NCBI GenBank assembly: GCA_050331095.1
Contig: JBHJHE010000010.1
Span: 124,001 to 188,000, forward strand
DNA: 64,000 nucleotides
Direction: 5' to 3'
Source of the DNA: MED-G105 sp050331095
GTDB taxonomy: Bacteria > Pseudomonadota > Alphaproteobacteria > Caulobacterales > Parvularculaceae
The notes under the pieces were generated by a model. It did no database searches. It saw nothing but the letters and a program-made list of their open reading frames with translations, and was not told where the DNA came from. Each line of letters begins with the position of its first letter. The stretch's first letter is position 1. Positions 1-10,578 of this stretch are shown in pieces. Made by a program: the position numbers and the translations under genes.

Positions 1-1274
1 CGCTCGGCGCGCTGATCGTCTACCGCCTTGGCACCTTCGTGCCGATCCCCGGCATCAACCCGATCGCCTACGCCCAGCAATTCCAGTCCCAGTCCGGCGG
101 ACTTCTCGGCACGCTGAACCTGTTCACCGGCGGCGCCGTCGAGCGGATGGCGATCTTCGCCCTCAACATCATGCCGTACATCTCGGCGTCGATCATCCTG
201 CAGCTGATGACCGCTGTGATCCCGACGCTCGAACAATTGAAGAAGGAAGGCGAGCAGGGACGCCGACAGATCAATCAGTACACCAGGTATCTGACGGTCT
301 TTCTCGCGACCATTCAGGGCTATTTCATCGCCGTCAGCCTCCAGGGCGGCAGCGGCGGTGGCGTGCCCGTCGTCATCAGTCCGGGCCCGTTCTTCCTTGC
401 AACGACGACTGTGACCCTTGTCGGCGGCGTCATGTTTCTCCTGTGGCTTGGCGAGCAGATCACCGCGCGTGGCGTCGGCAACGGGGTTTCGCTTCTGATC
501 TTCGCCGGCATCGTCGCGGAGCTGCCGCGAGCGGCGGCGGGCCTTTTCGCCCTCGGGCAAGGCTCCGGGGCGGGCGGCGCGTCGTTGCCGGGCGGCGTCG
601 GCCTCCTGGTCATCGTCATGGCGCTCGCGCTTATCTATTTCGTCGTCTTCATCGAGCGGTCCCAGCGGCGCATCGTCGTCCAGTATCCGCGCCGACAGGT
701 GGGCATGCGGATGACCCAGGGCGAGAAATCGCACCTGCCCTTGAAGCTCAACCCGTCGGGCGTGATCCCGCCGATCTTCGCATCGTCGCTCCTGCTGCTG
801 CCGGCGACGGCCGCCGGCGCCGTCGGCACGGATTCGCCGGAGTGGCTGCAAACGCTGCAGATCATGTTCGCGCCGGGCCGCCCGCTCTATATCGCGCTTT
901 ACGGGGCGCTGATCATTGCGTTCACGTTCGTCTACACGTCGGTCGTCTTCAACACCGAGGACGTGGCGGACAACCTCAAGAAATACGGCGGGTTCATCCA
1001 GGGCTATCGGCCCGGTCCGCGCACCGCTGAGTATCTCGACTACGTCGTCACTCGCCTGACCGTCATCGGCGCGGCCTATCTCGCCGCCGTGTGTCTGCTG
1101 CCGGAGGTCGTGCGGTCTCAGTATTCGAACATTCCGGTTTATCTCGGCGGCACGTCGCTGCTGATCGTCGTCTCCGTCACGCTCGATACGGTCGGGCAGA
1201 TCCAGGGCCATCTCGTCGCCCAGCAGTATGAGAGCCTGATCAAGAAATCGAAGCTGCGGGGGAACCGGAAATGA
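1..1274 (+). CDS. secY: Protein translocase subunit SecY (5' end outside window)
   Basis: SecY is the pore of the SecYEG channel in the inner membrane. The reading frame is open from the first base, so the start codon lies upstream; the first ATG at 39 is internal, because the preceding residues (LGALIVYRLGTFVP) are the usual SecY N-terminal region. The protein shows many hydrophobic membrane segments, the plug-side motif around MPYISASIILQL, and the C-terminal loop motif GYRPG near 1006. It ends with a basic tail. Its stop overlaps the adk start by 4 bases, and secY-adk-rpsM order is standard for alphaproteobacteria. Confidence 0.97.
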   Translation, partial: LGALIVYRLGTFVPIPGINPIAYAQQFQSQSGGLLGTLNLFTGGAVERMAIFALNIMPYISASIILQLMTAVIPTLEQLKKEGEQGRRQINQYTRYLTVFLATIQGYFIAVSLQGGSGGGVPVVISPGPFFLATTTVTLVGGVMFLLWLGEQITARGVGNGVSLLIFAGIVAELPRAAAGLFALGQGSGAGGASLPGGVGLLVIVMALALIYFVVFIERSQRRIVVQYPRRQVGMRMTQGEKSHLPLKLNPSGVIPPIFASSLLLLPATAAGAVGTDSPEWLQTLQIMFAPGRPLYIALYGALIIAFTFVYTSVVFNTEDVADNLKKYGGFIQGYRPGPRTAEYLDYVVTRLTVIGAAYLAAVCLLPEVVRSQYSNIPVYLGGTSLLIVVSVTLDTVGQIQGHLVAQQYESLIKKSKLRGNRK

Positions 1275-2098
1275 TCCTCATACTGCTTGGGCCGCCGGGC
1301 GCCGGCAAAGGCACACAGGCGAAACGCCTCGTCGCCGAGCGCGGCATCCCGCAACTCTCCACCGGCGACATGTTGCGCGCCGAGACCAAGTCCGGCTCCG
1401 AGCTTGGAAAGCGCGTCCAGGAATTGATCGACAACGGGATCCTTGTCTCCGACGAGATCATTGAGGAGCTGCTGACGGCGCGGATCAAAGAGCCCGACTG
1501 CGCCAACGGCTTCATCCTCGACGGGGCGGTGCGCACGCTCGGCCAGGCGGAAATGGTGGACCGCGCGCTTGAGAAGGAAGGCCGCTCGCTGGATCTGGTG
1601 ATCGAGCTCATCGCGAAAGAGGAGACGCTCCTTGAGCGGATGAAAAAGCGCGTCGCCGACGCCGAAGCCGCTGGCGAGACGGTGCGCGCCGACGACAACG
1701 AGGAGACGTTCCGCAAGCGACAGTCGGTCTACCGCGACGAGACCGCGCCGGTCATTCCCTACTACGAGGCTCAGGGAAAGCTTCGCAAAATCGACGGCAT
1801 GCGCCCGGTCGAGGCCGTGGCCGCCGACATCGACGCGGCGCTCGTCGAAATCGCGGGGCCGCCCAACGCGGCTCCAGGCGCCGTCCTCGGCGCCGCCGCC
1901 GCCGTACCGTCGGCCGTCCCGCCGGCCGCTGCGGAGGCCGAGCCGGACCGGGCCGACGCTTCGGCCGCCAGTCCGGCGCGCGCCGCCGAGCCGACGGCGG
2001 CCGAAACCGAGTTTAGCGGGTCGCAGACCGACGCGCCGAAGCCGTCCGGCGGGCTGATGGGGTTCCTGTCGCGCCTCTTCGGGGGCAAGGCGCATTAA
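1271..2098 (+). CDS. adk: Adenylate kinase, short-LID type with Ala/Pro-rich C-terminal extension
   Basis: Catalyses ATP + AMP to 2 ADP in the cytoplasm. The P-loop GPPGAGKGT is at residues 7-15 and STGDML at 30-35. The LID is the short form without zinc cysteines. The core ends near residue 195; a low-complexity Ala/Pro/Glu tail of about 80 residues follows, ending in a hydrophobic patch (GLMGFLSRLFGG). Most adenylate kinases are about 190-220 residues, so 275 is long. The family signature DGFPRT at 84-89 reads DGAVRT here, that is F86A and P87V, while the AMP-binding Arg88 is kept. The start overlaps the secY stop (ATGA). Identity is certain; full activity is not. Confidence 0.95.
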   Translation: MILILLGPPGAGKGTQAKRLVAERGIPQLSTGDMLRAETKSGSELGKRVQELIDNGILVSDEIIEELLTARIKEPDCANGFILDGAVRTLGQAEMVDRALEKEGRSLDLVIELIAKEETLLERMKKRVADAEAAGETVRADDNEETFRKRQSVYRDETAPVIPYYEAQGKLRKIDGMRPVEAVAADIDAALVEIAGPPNAAPGAVLGAAAAVPSAVPPAAAEAEPDRADASAASPARAAEPTAAETEFSGSQTDAPKPSGGLMGFLSRLFGGKAH

Positions 2099-2251
2099 TC
2101 CTTCGCCGTGGGGCGAAAAGAGTTGACGCGCGCGCGTCGCGCGAAGTAATTCCTCGCGCTCGTCGAGGAAAATAAGCGTTTAGGCGCGCCGCGCGCCGAA
2201 ATCCGGCGGCGCGGCTGATCGGCGTTTATCGATTTGGTTGAAGGAGCGGCC

Positions 2252-2620
2252 ATGGCCCGCATCGCTGGCGTCAACATTCCTGCGAACAAGCGCGTCGAGA
2301 TCGCCCTGCGCTACATTCACGGCATTGGACCGTCGAAGGCGCAGGAGATCTGCGAGAAGGTCGGCGTGCCGCGCGAGCGTCGGGTGAACGAATTGTCCGA
2401 CGCCGAAGTTCTCCAGATTCGCGAGGCGATCGACGCCGGCTACACGGTCGAGGGCGATCTGCGCCGCGAGGTGGCGGTCAACATCAAGCGCCTGATGGAC
2501 ATGGGCTGCTATCGGGGCTTGCGCCACCGGCGCAGTCTGCCGGTGCGCGGCCAGCGCACGCACACCAACGCGCGGACGCGCAAAGGCCCGGCGAAACCGA
2601 TCGCCGGCAAGAAGAAGTAA
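2252..2620 (+). CDS. rpsM: 30S ribosomal protein S13
   Basis: S13 sits in the head of the small subunit and contacts the large subunit. The protein begins MARIAGVNIP and carries the helix-two-turn-helix region (YIHGIG) and the basic tail with GLRHRRSLPVRGQRT, all typical. Length is 122 residues, normal. The start chosen is ATG 2252, which has an AAGGAG ribosome binding site at 2241-2246; a TTG 18 bases upstream is in frame but would add six atypical residues. It is followed by rpsK in the same operon. Confidence 0.98.
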   Translation: MARIAGVNIPANKRVEIALRYIHGIGPSKAQEICEKVGVPRERRVNELSDAEVLQIREAIDAGYTVEGDLRREVAVNIKRLMDMGCYRGLRHRRSLPVRGQRTHTNARTRKGPAKPIAGKKK

Positions 2621-2659
2621 CGAAAAGCCCGCCGACCGGCGCGCACGAAGGACTGATCG

Positions 2660-3055
2660 ATGGCGAAACAACCCACCGCGCAGCGCGTCCGCCGCCGCGA
2701 GCGCAAAAACATCACGTCGGGCGTCGTCCACGTCAACGCGTCGTTCAACAACACGATGGTGACGATCAGCGACGAACAGGGGAACGCGATCTCCTGGTCG
2801 TCCGCGGGCGGCATGGGCTTCAAGGGCTCGCGCAAGTCGACGCCCTACGCCGCCCAGATGGCGGCGGAAGACGCGGCGAAGAAGGCGATGGAGCACGGCC
2901 TCAAGACCGTGAACGTCGAAATTCGCGGGCCGGGGTCGGGTCGCGAAAGCGCCTTGCGGGCGCTGCAGTCGGTGGGCCTGACGGTCAACATGATCCGCGA
3001 CGTGACGCCGATCCCGCACAATGGCTGCCGGCCGCGCAAGCGTCGGCGCGTTTGA
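2660..3055 (+). CDS. rpsK: 30S ribosomal protein S11
   Basis: S11 lies on the platform of the 30S subunit and helps shape the mRNA exit path. The 131-residue product has the family blocks HVNASFNNTMVTI, SAGGMGFKGSRKSTPYAAQ and the C-terminal IPHNGCRPRKRRRV. The gap to rpsM is 39 bases and the gap to rpoA about 106 bases, consistent with a shared transcript. Nothing unusual is seen. Confidence 0.98.
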   Translation: MAKQPTAQRVRRRERKNITSGVVHVNASFNNTMVTISDEQGNAISWSSAGGMGFKGSRKSTPYAAQMAAEDAAKKAMEHGLKTVNVEIRGPGSGRESALRALQSVGLTVNMIRDVTPIPHNGCRPRKRRRV

Positions 3056-3161
3056 CGCCGAGGCTCCGGTCAAAGCGGAGCGAGGGGCGGACGCGCCCCG
3101 ATAGTCGACAATCTCGTCCCGCCGCGCGCACCGCGCCGGGGCCTAAGGCGAATGGAGACCT

Positions 3162-4178
3162 ATGACCGTCGTTGAGAAAAACTGGCGCGAACTGATCCGG
3201 CCGTCGAAACTCGAAGTGTCGCCGGGAGCGGACCCGTCGCGGCGCGCGACGATCGTCGCCCAGCCGCTCGAGCGCGGTTTCGGGCTGACGCTCGGCAACT
3301 CGCTGCGCCGCGTGCTCTTGTCGTCCTTGCAGGGCGCCGCCGTGACGTCGATCCAGATCGACGGCGTCGTCCACGAGTTTTCGTCGATCCCCGGCGTGCG
3401 CGAGGACGTGACCGACATCGTCCTTAACGTGAAGCAACTCGCGCTTCGCAGCCACGCGGAAGGGCCGAAGCGCCTCGTCCTCAAAAAGACGGGGCCCGGC
3501 CTCGTCACCGCCGGCGACATCGAGGAGAACGCCGCCGTCGACGTGCTCGACCCGACCCAGATGATCTGCCATCTCGACGAGGGCGCGAACTTCCGCATGG
3601 AAATGACGGTGCAGCTCGGCAAGGGCTATGTTCCCGCCGACCGCAACCGGCCGGAGGACGCGCCGATCGGGCTCATTCCCGTCGACAGTCTTTACACCCC
3701 CGTGCGCCGCGTCGCCTACCGCGTCGAGAACACGCGCGAAGGCCAGGTGCTCGACTATGATCGCTTGATCCTCGACATCGAAACCGACGGCTCCGTCGCG
3801 CCCGAGGACGCCGCGGCTTACGCTGCGCGCATCGTCCAGGACCAGCTCCAGATCTTCGTCAATTTCGATGAGCCGAAGAAGGAAGTCGGGTCGGCCGAGC
3901 GCGAAGAGCTGCCGTTCAATCCGGCGCTCCTGCGCAAGGTCGACGAGCTCGAGCTCTCCGTGCGCTCGGCGAACTGCCTGAAGAACGACAATATCGTCTA
4001 CATCGGCGACCTCATCCAGAAAACCGAGGCGGAGATGCTGCGCACGCCGAACTTCGGCCGCAAGTCGCTGAACGAAATCAAAGAAGTCCTGGCGACCCTT
4101 GGGCTCCATCTCGGCATGGACGTGCCGGACTGGCCGCCGGACAATATTGAAGATCTCGCCAAGAAGTACGACGAGTAG
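3162..4178 (+). CDS. rpoA: DNA-directed RNA polymerase alpha subunit
   Basis: Alpha dimerises to start RNA polymerase assembly and contacts activators and UP elements through its C-terminal domain. The N-terminal domain contains ERGFGLTLGNSLRRVLLSS (about residues 42-60). After a linker near residue 235-250, the C-terminal domain carries the helix-hairpin-helix region with NFGRKSLNEI. The length of 338 residues is normal. It ends in TAG, showing that TAG is an ordinary stop in this genome. Confidence 0.98.
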   Translation: MTVVEKNWRELIRPSKLEVSPGADPSRRATIVAQPLERGFGLTLGNSLRRVLLSSLQGAAVTSIQIDGVVHEFSSIPGVREDVTDIVLNVKQLALRSHAEGPKRLVLKKTGPGLVTAGDIEENAAVDVLDPTQMICHLDEGANFRMEMTVQLGKGYVPADRNRPEDAPIGLIPVDSLYTPVRRVAYRVENTREGQVLDYDRLILDIETDGSVAPEDAAAYAARIVQDQLQIFVNFDEPKKEVGSAEREELPFNPALLRKVDELELSVRSANCLKNDNIVYIGDLIQKTEAEMLRTPNFGRKSLNEIKEVLATLGLHLGMDVPDWPPDNIEDLAKKYDE

Positions 4179-4223
4179 ACAACGAAGACGCGGCCCCGGT
4201 GACGGTCGCGAGGGAGAACCGAC

Positions 4224-4667
4224 ATGCGCCACGGTTTCGCGCACCGCAAGCTCAACCGCACCCATGAGCATCGCAAAGCGATGTTCGCCAATATGGCTGC
4301 GGCGCTGATCAAGCACGAGCAGATCACGACGACCTTGCCCAAGGCGAAGGAGTTGCGGCCGATCGTCGAGCGCCTCGTGACCCTTGCGAAAAAGGCCGAC
4401 GTCGACGGCGGGCGCCGCTTGCACCTGCGCCGCCTCGCGGCCTCGCGCCTGCGCGACGAGGGCATGGCGAAGAAGCTGTTCGAGACCCTTGGCCCGCGCT
4501 ACTCGGCGCAAGCCGGCGGTTACATCCGCATCATGAAGGCGGGCTTTCGCTATGGCGACAACGCGCCGATGGCCGTCATCGAGTTCGTCGACCGCGACGA
4601 AGACGCCAAGGGTCAGGACTCCGGCCCTACGGCGGAGTTCGACGACGCCGACGACGACGATATCTAA
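4224..4667 (+). CDS. rplQ: 50S ribosomal protein L17
   Basis: L17 is the last gene of the ribosomal operon. The N-terminus MRHGFAHRKLNRTHEHR and the ITTTLPKAKELRP block are diagnostic. The core is about 125 residues; a short acidic tail (Asp-rich, ending DDDDI) extends it to 147. Such variable tails are common in alphaproteobacterial L17. A GGGAG ribosome binding site lies just before the ATG. A strong terminator follows at 4711-4738. Confidence 0.97.
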   Translation: MRHGFAHRKLNRTHEHRKAMFANMAAALIKHEQITTTLPKAKELRPIVERLVTLAKKADVDGGRRLHLRRLAASRLRDEGMAKKLFETLGPRYSAQAGGYIRIMKAGFRYGDNAPMAVIEFVDRDEDAKGQDSGPTAEFDDADDDDI

Positions 4668-4710
4668 AAGGCGACGATATCCGGATCGCGCGGTCGGCGC
4701 GCTGGCGACG

Positions 4711-4738
4711 AAAAGCGGCCCTTGTCGGCCGCTTTTTT
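4711..4738 (+). terminator. Rho-independent terminator of the ribosomal/rpoA operon
   Basis: A perfect 10-bp stem (AAAAGCGGCC paired with GGCCGCTTTT) with a 6-base loop is followed by a short T run. It lies 44 bases after rplQ and separates it from the next gene. Confidence 0.9.
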
Positions 4739-4822
4739 GTTGCCGTTCGCGTTCTTTATTTGTTCTAATGGGCGTGGGCGTTGGAATCGAGCCTTAAGTT
4801 CGGTTCGGAAGGAGACGGCGAC

Positions 4823-6424
4823 ATGTTTCTGGAGACCGCTCGAGACGACGACGATGACGATCCGGGCGCGTCGGCGGTCGGTGAGGCGTCGGCGGCGCGA
4901 TTGCGGCTGGAGCTGGAGATCGACGATCCCGACATTGTCGCCAGCCTCATGCGCGCGCCGGAGGGGCGCCGGCGCAACGCCGTGGCCCAAGCCGCGCTCA
5001 AGATCGGCGTCATGGCGATGCGCCAGGCCGAAGGGCGGATAGACGTCGAGCGCGTCCGCAACGAGGGCGAGCGCTTGCTTGCGGGCCTGCGCGAAGGGCT
5101 CGCCGCCCACAGCGACGGTCTCTCCCGCGACGTCGCCAAAGCCCTCGGCGACTACTTCGATCCGCACTCAGGCCGCTTTAGCGAACGCGTTGAAAGGCTT
5201 GTGAAAAAAGACGGCGACCTCGAAACCGCCTTACGCGCGCAGATCGCCGGCGACGGCTCGGCGCTTGCGCAGACCCTTGCGCGCCATCTGGGCCCCGAAA
5301 GCCCGATCATGCGCGCCGTCGACCCGGCGGCGGAGAAAGGGCTCGCCCGCAACGTCTCGTCGGCGGTGGAGGCGGCGACGACGGCGCAGCGCGACGCGAT
5401 CCTCAAGGAGTTCTCCCTCGACAACGCCGACGGCGCTCTTGCGCGCACCGTCCGGGAGCTCGTCGCGCGTCACGGCGAGGCGGGCGAGACGCTGCGCAAG
5501 GAGATCGCCTCGGCCGTCGCCGAGTTCTCGCTCGACCGGGAGGATTCCGCCTTGTCGCGCCTCGTCCGCCGGGTCGATCAGGCCCAGCGCCAGATCAGCG
5601 ACGAGTTTTCGCTCGATAAGGACGGGTCGGCGCTCGCCCGGATCCGGCGGGAAGTGCGCGGCCAGATCGACGAGCTCGCCAAGAACAACGCCGAGTTTCA
5701 GACCGCGGTCATGGAGCGCCTGACCGACATGGCGGCCCGCAAGGCGGAGTCCCTGCGCTCGAGCGCCCATGGCGAGGATATCGAGGCGGCGCTCTTCGGC
5801 TTCGTTCAGGAGATTTGCCAGAAACACGGCGACGTCGCCGTCGCGTGCGGGCGCCAGACCGGGCTCATCCGCAACTGCAAGAAGGGCGACTACGTTATCG
5901 AGCTCGGCCCCGAACAAGCTGCGGCCGGCGCGAGAATCGTCGTCGAAGCGAAGCAGGACGCGTCCTACGGCCTTGACCGGGCCCGCGCCGAAATCGAGGA
6001 GGCGCGGAAGAACCGCGGCGCGGACGTCGGCGTTTTCGTTCATTCCGCGCGCGCCGCGCCGACGGGCCTCGATCCATTGCAACGCTTCGGCGAGGACGTC
6101 TTCGTCGTGTGGGACAGCGAAGAAGAGGCGAGCGATCTTGTGCTGCGGGCGGGTCTGTCGTTGGCCCGAGCGCTCGCTTTCCGCGCCCACGCGGCGGACG
6201 ACGCGCCGAGCGTCGACCTGGAGGCGATGACGCGCGCGGTGCGCGGCGTCGAGAAGCAGGCTGCGTTGCTCGACGATGTCGACAAAGCGGCCCAGGGCGT
6301 CGTCAGGGGCGGCGAGGCCATCGAAGACCGCGTGCGCAAGATGCGTCGCGCGCTCGCTCGCGACGTCGCCGCGCTCGACGCCGGCCTAGAGGCCTTGCGC
6401 GGCGGTGGCGCGGATGCGCGTTGA
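4823..6424 (+). CDS. Coiled-coil protein with repeated FSLD motifs and a C-terminal nuclease-like domain
   Basis: I do not recognise a named family. The 533-residue protein has an acidic N-terminus and a long helical, charge-rich middle. A motif of the form EFSLD-x(3)-GAL/SAL-x-R occurs three times, starting near residues 196, 234 and 261, each followed by a helix-like stretch. The C-terminal third has an alpha/beta pattern with GDYVIEL (Asp356) and VVEAKQD (Glu375, Lys377), which looks like a PD-(D/E)XK nuclease core, as in DUF2130 or RmuC-type proteins. ATG 4823 is preferred over the in-frame TTG at 4781 because AAGGAG lies just before it. Role unknown; DNA maintenance is a guess. Confidence 0.7.
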   Translation: MFLETARDDDDDDPGASAVGEASAARLRLELEIDDPDIVASLMRAPEGRRRNAVAQAALKIGVMAMRQAEGRIDVERVRNEGERLLAGLREGLAAHSDGLSRDVAKALGDYFDPHSGRFSERVERLVKKDGDLETALRAQIAGDGSALAQTLARHLGPESPIMRAVDPAAEKGLARNVSSAVEAATTAQRDAILKEFSLDNADGALARTVRELVARHGEAGETLRKEIASAVAEFSLDREDSALSRLVRRVDQAQRQISDEFSLDKDGSALARIRREVRGQIDELAKNNAEFQTAVMERLTDMAARKAESLRSSAHGEDIEAALFGFVQEICQKHGDVAVACGRQTGLIRNCKKGDYVIELGPEQAAAGARIVVEAKQDASYGLDRARAEIEEARKNRGADVGVFVHSARAAPTGLDPLQRFGEDVFVVWDSEEEASDLVLRAGLSLARALAFRAHAADDAPSVDLEAMTRAVRGVEKQAALLDDVDKAAQGVVRGGEAIEDRVRKMRRALARDVAALDAGLEALRGGGADAR

Positions 6425-6501
6425 TCGACCGAAAACGTCGCTTATTTTGCGACGGAACTGATTTCCAATTCGGCTGGCGGCGACACGACAGAGGCGCGGT
6501 G

Positions 6502-8006
<1,505 letters not shown>

Positions 8007-8007
<1 letters not shown>

Positions 8008-9392
8008 TGGATCGTACGGCGGATCTCTTCGCGGACGCCGCGCGCGTCGAAACCGGGCGAAACGCGACGCGGTCGGACGGAGGCGGGCCGGACGCGCCGC
8101 TTCGTCCGCTCGCAGATCGTTTGCGCCCAACGCGGCTCGACGACGTCGTCGGCCAGTCGGACGCGCTCGGCGAGAACGGGCCGCTGCGGCGCATGGCGGC
8201 GAGCGGGCGATTGTCGTCTTTCATCCTCTGGGGGCCGCCCGGCGTCGGCAAGACGACGATCGCGCTCCTGATGGCTGACGCCGCCGGCGCGCGGCTCGAA
8301 CGCGTCTCCGCCGTCGCGGGCGGCGTCGCGGAGTTGCGAAAAGCCTTCGATCGCGCGCGGGCGGCCGCCGCGGCGGGGCGGGCGACGGCGCTCTTCGTCG
8401 ACGAGATCCATCGCTTCAACCGCGCCCAACAGGACGCCCTCCTGCCCGCGGTCGAAGCCGGCGAGGTGGCGCTGATCGGCGCGACGACGGAAAATCCGAG
8501 CTTCGCGCTGAACGGCGCGCTCCTGTCGCGCGCTCAGGTCGTCGTCCTTAAGCCGCTTGCAGCGGACGATCTTTCCGCGCTCCTCGACCGCGCCGAGGCC
8601 GTGCTCGGCGCGCCGACGCCCTTGACGGCCGACGGTCGCGCGGCGCTGATCCACCTGTCGAACGGCGACGGCCGCTATGCGCTCAACCTTCTGGAGATCG
8701 CGATCGCCGCCGCGGCGGATGACGATGGCGGGCCGCTCGACGGACCGGCGCTCGCGCGCGCGGCGTCCCGGCGCGCGCCGATCCACGATAAGTCAGGGGA
8801 CGCCCATTACGATCTGGCGAGCGCCCTCCAAAAATCGATCCGCGGCAGCGACGTGGACGCGGCGCTTTACTGGGCGGCGCGCATGCTCGTCGCCGGCGAA
8901 GATCCGCGGTTTCTCTTGCGCCGGCTCGTGGTCGTCGCGTCGGAAGACGTGGGCAACGCCGCCCCGCACGCCCTGTCGCTCGCGGTCGCCGCGCGCGACG
9001 CCTACGAGTTTCTGGGCCAGCCCGAGGGCGAAATCGCGATCGGACAACTCGTCGCCTATCTCGGCGCCGCGCCGAAGTCGAACCGCGCCCATATGGCGGT
9101 CAAGGCGGCCAAGGCGGCCGCGCGGGAGACGGCAGCCGCGCCGCCGCCGCCGCACGCGTTGAACGCGCCGACGCGTCTGATGAAGGAGCTCGGGCGCACG
9201 GCGGGCTACGTCTACGACCATGACGCGGCGGACGCGTTCGCCGGGCTCGACTATTTTCCGGAAGGTCTGCCGCGTTCTGAGTTTTACGAGCCGCGCGACG
9301 TCGGGGCCGAGGCGGCCATGGCGCACCGTCTCAATGCCTGGCGGGCGGCGCGGGCCGAGCGAACGTCGACCATCAAGGCCGATGCGCCATGA
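8007..9392 (+). CDS. rarA: Replication-associated recombination protein A (RarA/MgsA AAA+ ATPase)
   Basis: RarA is a clamp-loader-like AAA+ ATPase acting at stalled replication forks. Walker A is GPPGVGKTT and Walker B is LFVDEIHRFN; the sensor region ATTENPSFALN and the C-terminal tetramerisation part (PHALSLAV, KSNRAHMA, LMKELGR) are typical. I place the start at ATG 8007, which shares its A with the TGA of the upstream protease frame; an earlier in-frame GTG would add about ten residues. The product is 461 residues, slightly long because of the N-terminal segment. It overlaps the next gene by 4 bases. Confidence 0.93.
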
Positions 9393-10171
9393 CGCTGGAA
9401 CCGGCCTTGCAGGCGAAGGGCGCGATCGCGTTCGGCGTTTTCGCCGCCCTCGTCATCCTCGAGCGCGTCGCAGCCGCGGTTCCGGCGCCCGTCGTTTCGT
9501 GGCGGGTGGCGAAGAATGTAGGCCTCGGCGCGATGACCTATGCGGCCTCGCCCCTCATCCTCCTGCCGCTCGCGTTGTGGGCCGACGCCAATGCGCCGTG
9601 GGAGCGGCCGGCGTCGTGGTCCGGGGCTGCGACGCTGATCGCGGACGTATTGATCCTCGATCTTTGGACGTATGCGTTGCATCGCGCCTACCACCGCGTC
9701 CCGGCGATGTGGCGGCTGCACGCGCCCCACCATCTCGACGAGCATCTCGACGCGACGTCGGCGATCCGGTTCCATGTCGGCGAGGTGGCGCTCTCCGGCG
9801 CCTTGCGCCTCATTCCGCTTCTCGCCCTGTCGATCCCGTTCGCCCACGTGGTGGTTTACGAACTCTTGCTGTTCGCTTGCGCGGCCTTTCAGCATTCGAA
9901 CTGGCGGTTGCCGCCTTCGATTGAGCGGCCCCTGTCGCGAGTCGTCGTGACGCCGTCGATCCACTGGGTCCATCACCATGCGGTCCGGGCGGACACGGAC
10001 TCCAATTTCTGTTCGCTCTTCTCCTGGTGGGACGGGGTCTTCGGGACGCGCAGCGGAACGGTGCGTACGCCGAGAATGCCGATCGGCGTCGAGGGCGCGC
10101 GCGATCGATCCTTCGCAGGGCTCCTCGCGGCGCCGTTTCGCGCCGAGACCGAACGGTCGGCGGGCTCATGA
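9389..10171 (+). CDS. Sterol desaturase/fatty acid hydroxylase family membrane protein
   Basis: Members are di-iron membrane oxygenases that hydroxylate or desaturate lipids. The histidine boxes are visible: HRAYH, HAPHHLDEH, and HWVHHH followed by TDSN. Several hydrophobic segments flank them. The 260-residue length is normal. It overlaps both rarA and crcB by 4 bases, so it sits in a translationally coupled chain. The substrate cannot be told from sequence. Confidence 0.88.
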   Translation: MTLEPALQAKGAIAFGVFAALVILERVAAAVPAPVVSWRVAKNVGLGAMTYAASPLILLPLALWADANAPWERPASWSGAATLIADVLILDLWTYALHRAYHRVPAMWRLHAPHHLDEHLDATSAIRFHVGEVALSGALRLIPLLALSIPFAHVVVYELLLFACAAFQHSNWRLPPSIERPLSRVVVTPSIHWVHHHAVRADTDSNFCSLFSWWDGVFGTRSGTVRTPRMPIGVEGARDRSFAGLLAAPFRAETERSAGS

Positions 10172-10578
10172 ATGGCGCGGCGCGCATCGCCGCCGACGGC
10201 GAATGGGCGGCGGCGCTCGCGGTGGCGGCCGGCGGCGCCGTCGGGGCGCTGGCGCGCTACGGCGTCGTCCGCCTCAATGCGGCGTTCTTCGAGGGAGGCG
10301 CCTGGATCGCGACCGCGTTCGTCAACGCGTCGGGCTCGTTCGCCATGGGCGTCGTCGCGTCGATCTTGTTCGACCGCGCGCCGAACGATCCGTGGCGCGC
10401 CTTTCTCGCGATCGGCGCCCTTGGCGCGTTCACGACGTTTTCGACGTTTTCGCTCGACGCCTTCACGCTGTGGCGTGACCGCGGCGCGCTTGCCGCCGGG
10501 CTCTACGCGGCGGGCGGCGTCGTCTCGGCGTTCGCTGCGTTCGCGGCCGGGGCGGCGCTTGCGAGGTTCGTGCGATGA
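10168..10578 (+). CDS. crcB: Fluoride exporter CrcB/Fluc
   Basis: Fluc proteins are small dual-topology fluoride channels. Four membrane segments are seen in 136 residues, with the signature pattern GALARYGVV, AFVNASGSFAMGV and GAFTTFSTFSLD. The start is ATG 10168, overlapping the TGA of the upstream hydroxylase gene (ATGA); the longer open frame from 10027 is antisense noise inside that gene. The stop overlaps the next gene by 4 bases. I see no fluoride riboswitch, as expected for an internal operon gene. Confidence 0.93.
   Translation: MNGAARIAADGEWAAALAVAAGGAVGALARYGVVRLNAAFFEGGAWIATAFVNASGSFAMGVVASILFDRAPNDPWRAFLAIGALGAFTTFSTFSLDAFTLWRDRGALAAGLYAAGGVVSAFAAFAAGAALARFVR

Noticed and set aside
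1139..2095. 318-codon minus-strand frame across secY/adk
   Set aside because: Antisense shadow of two well-identified genes in GC-rich DNA; its composition is Arg/Gly-rich with no domain.
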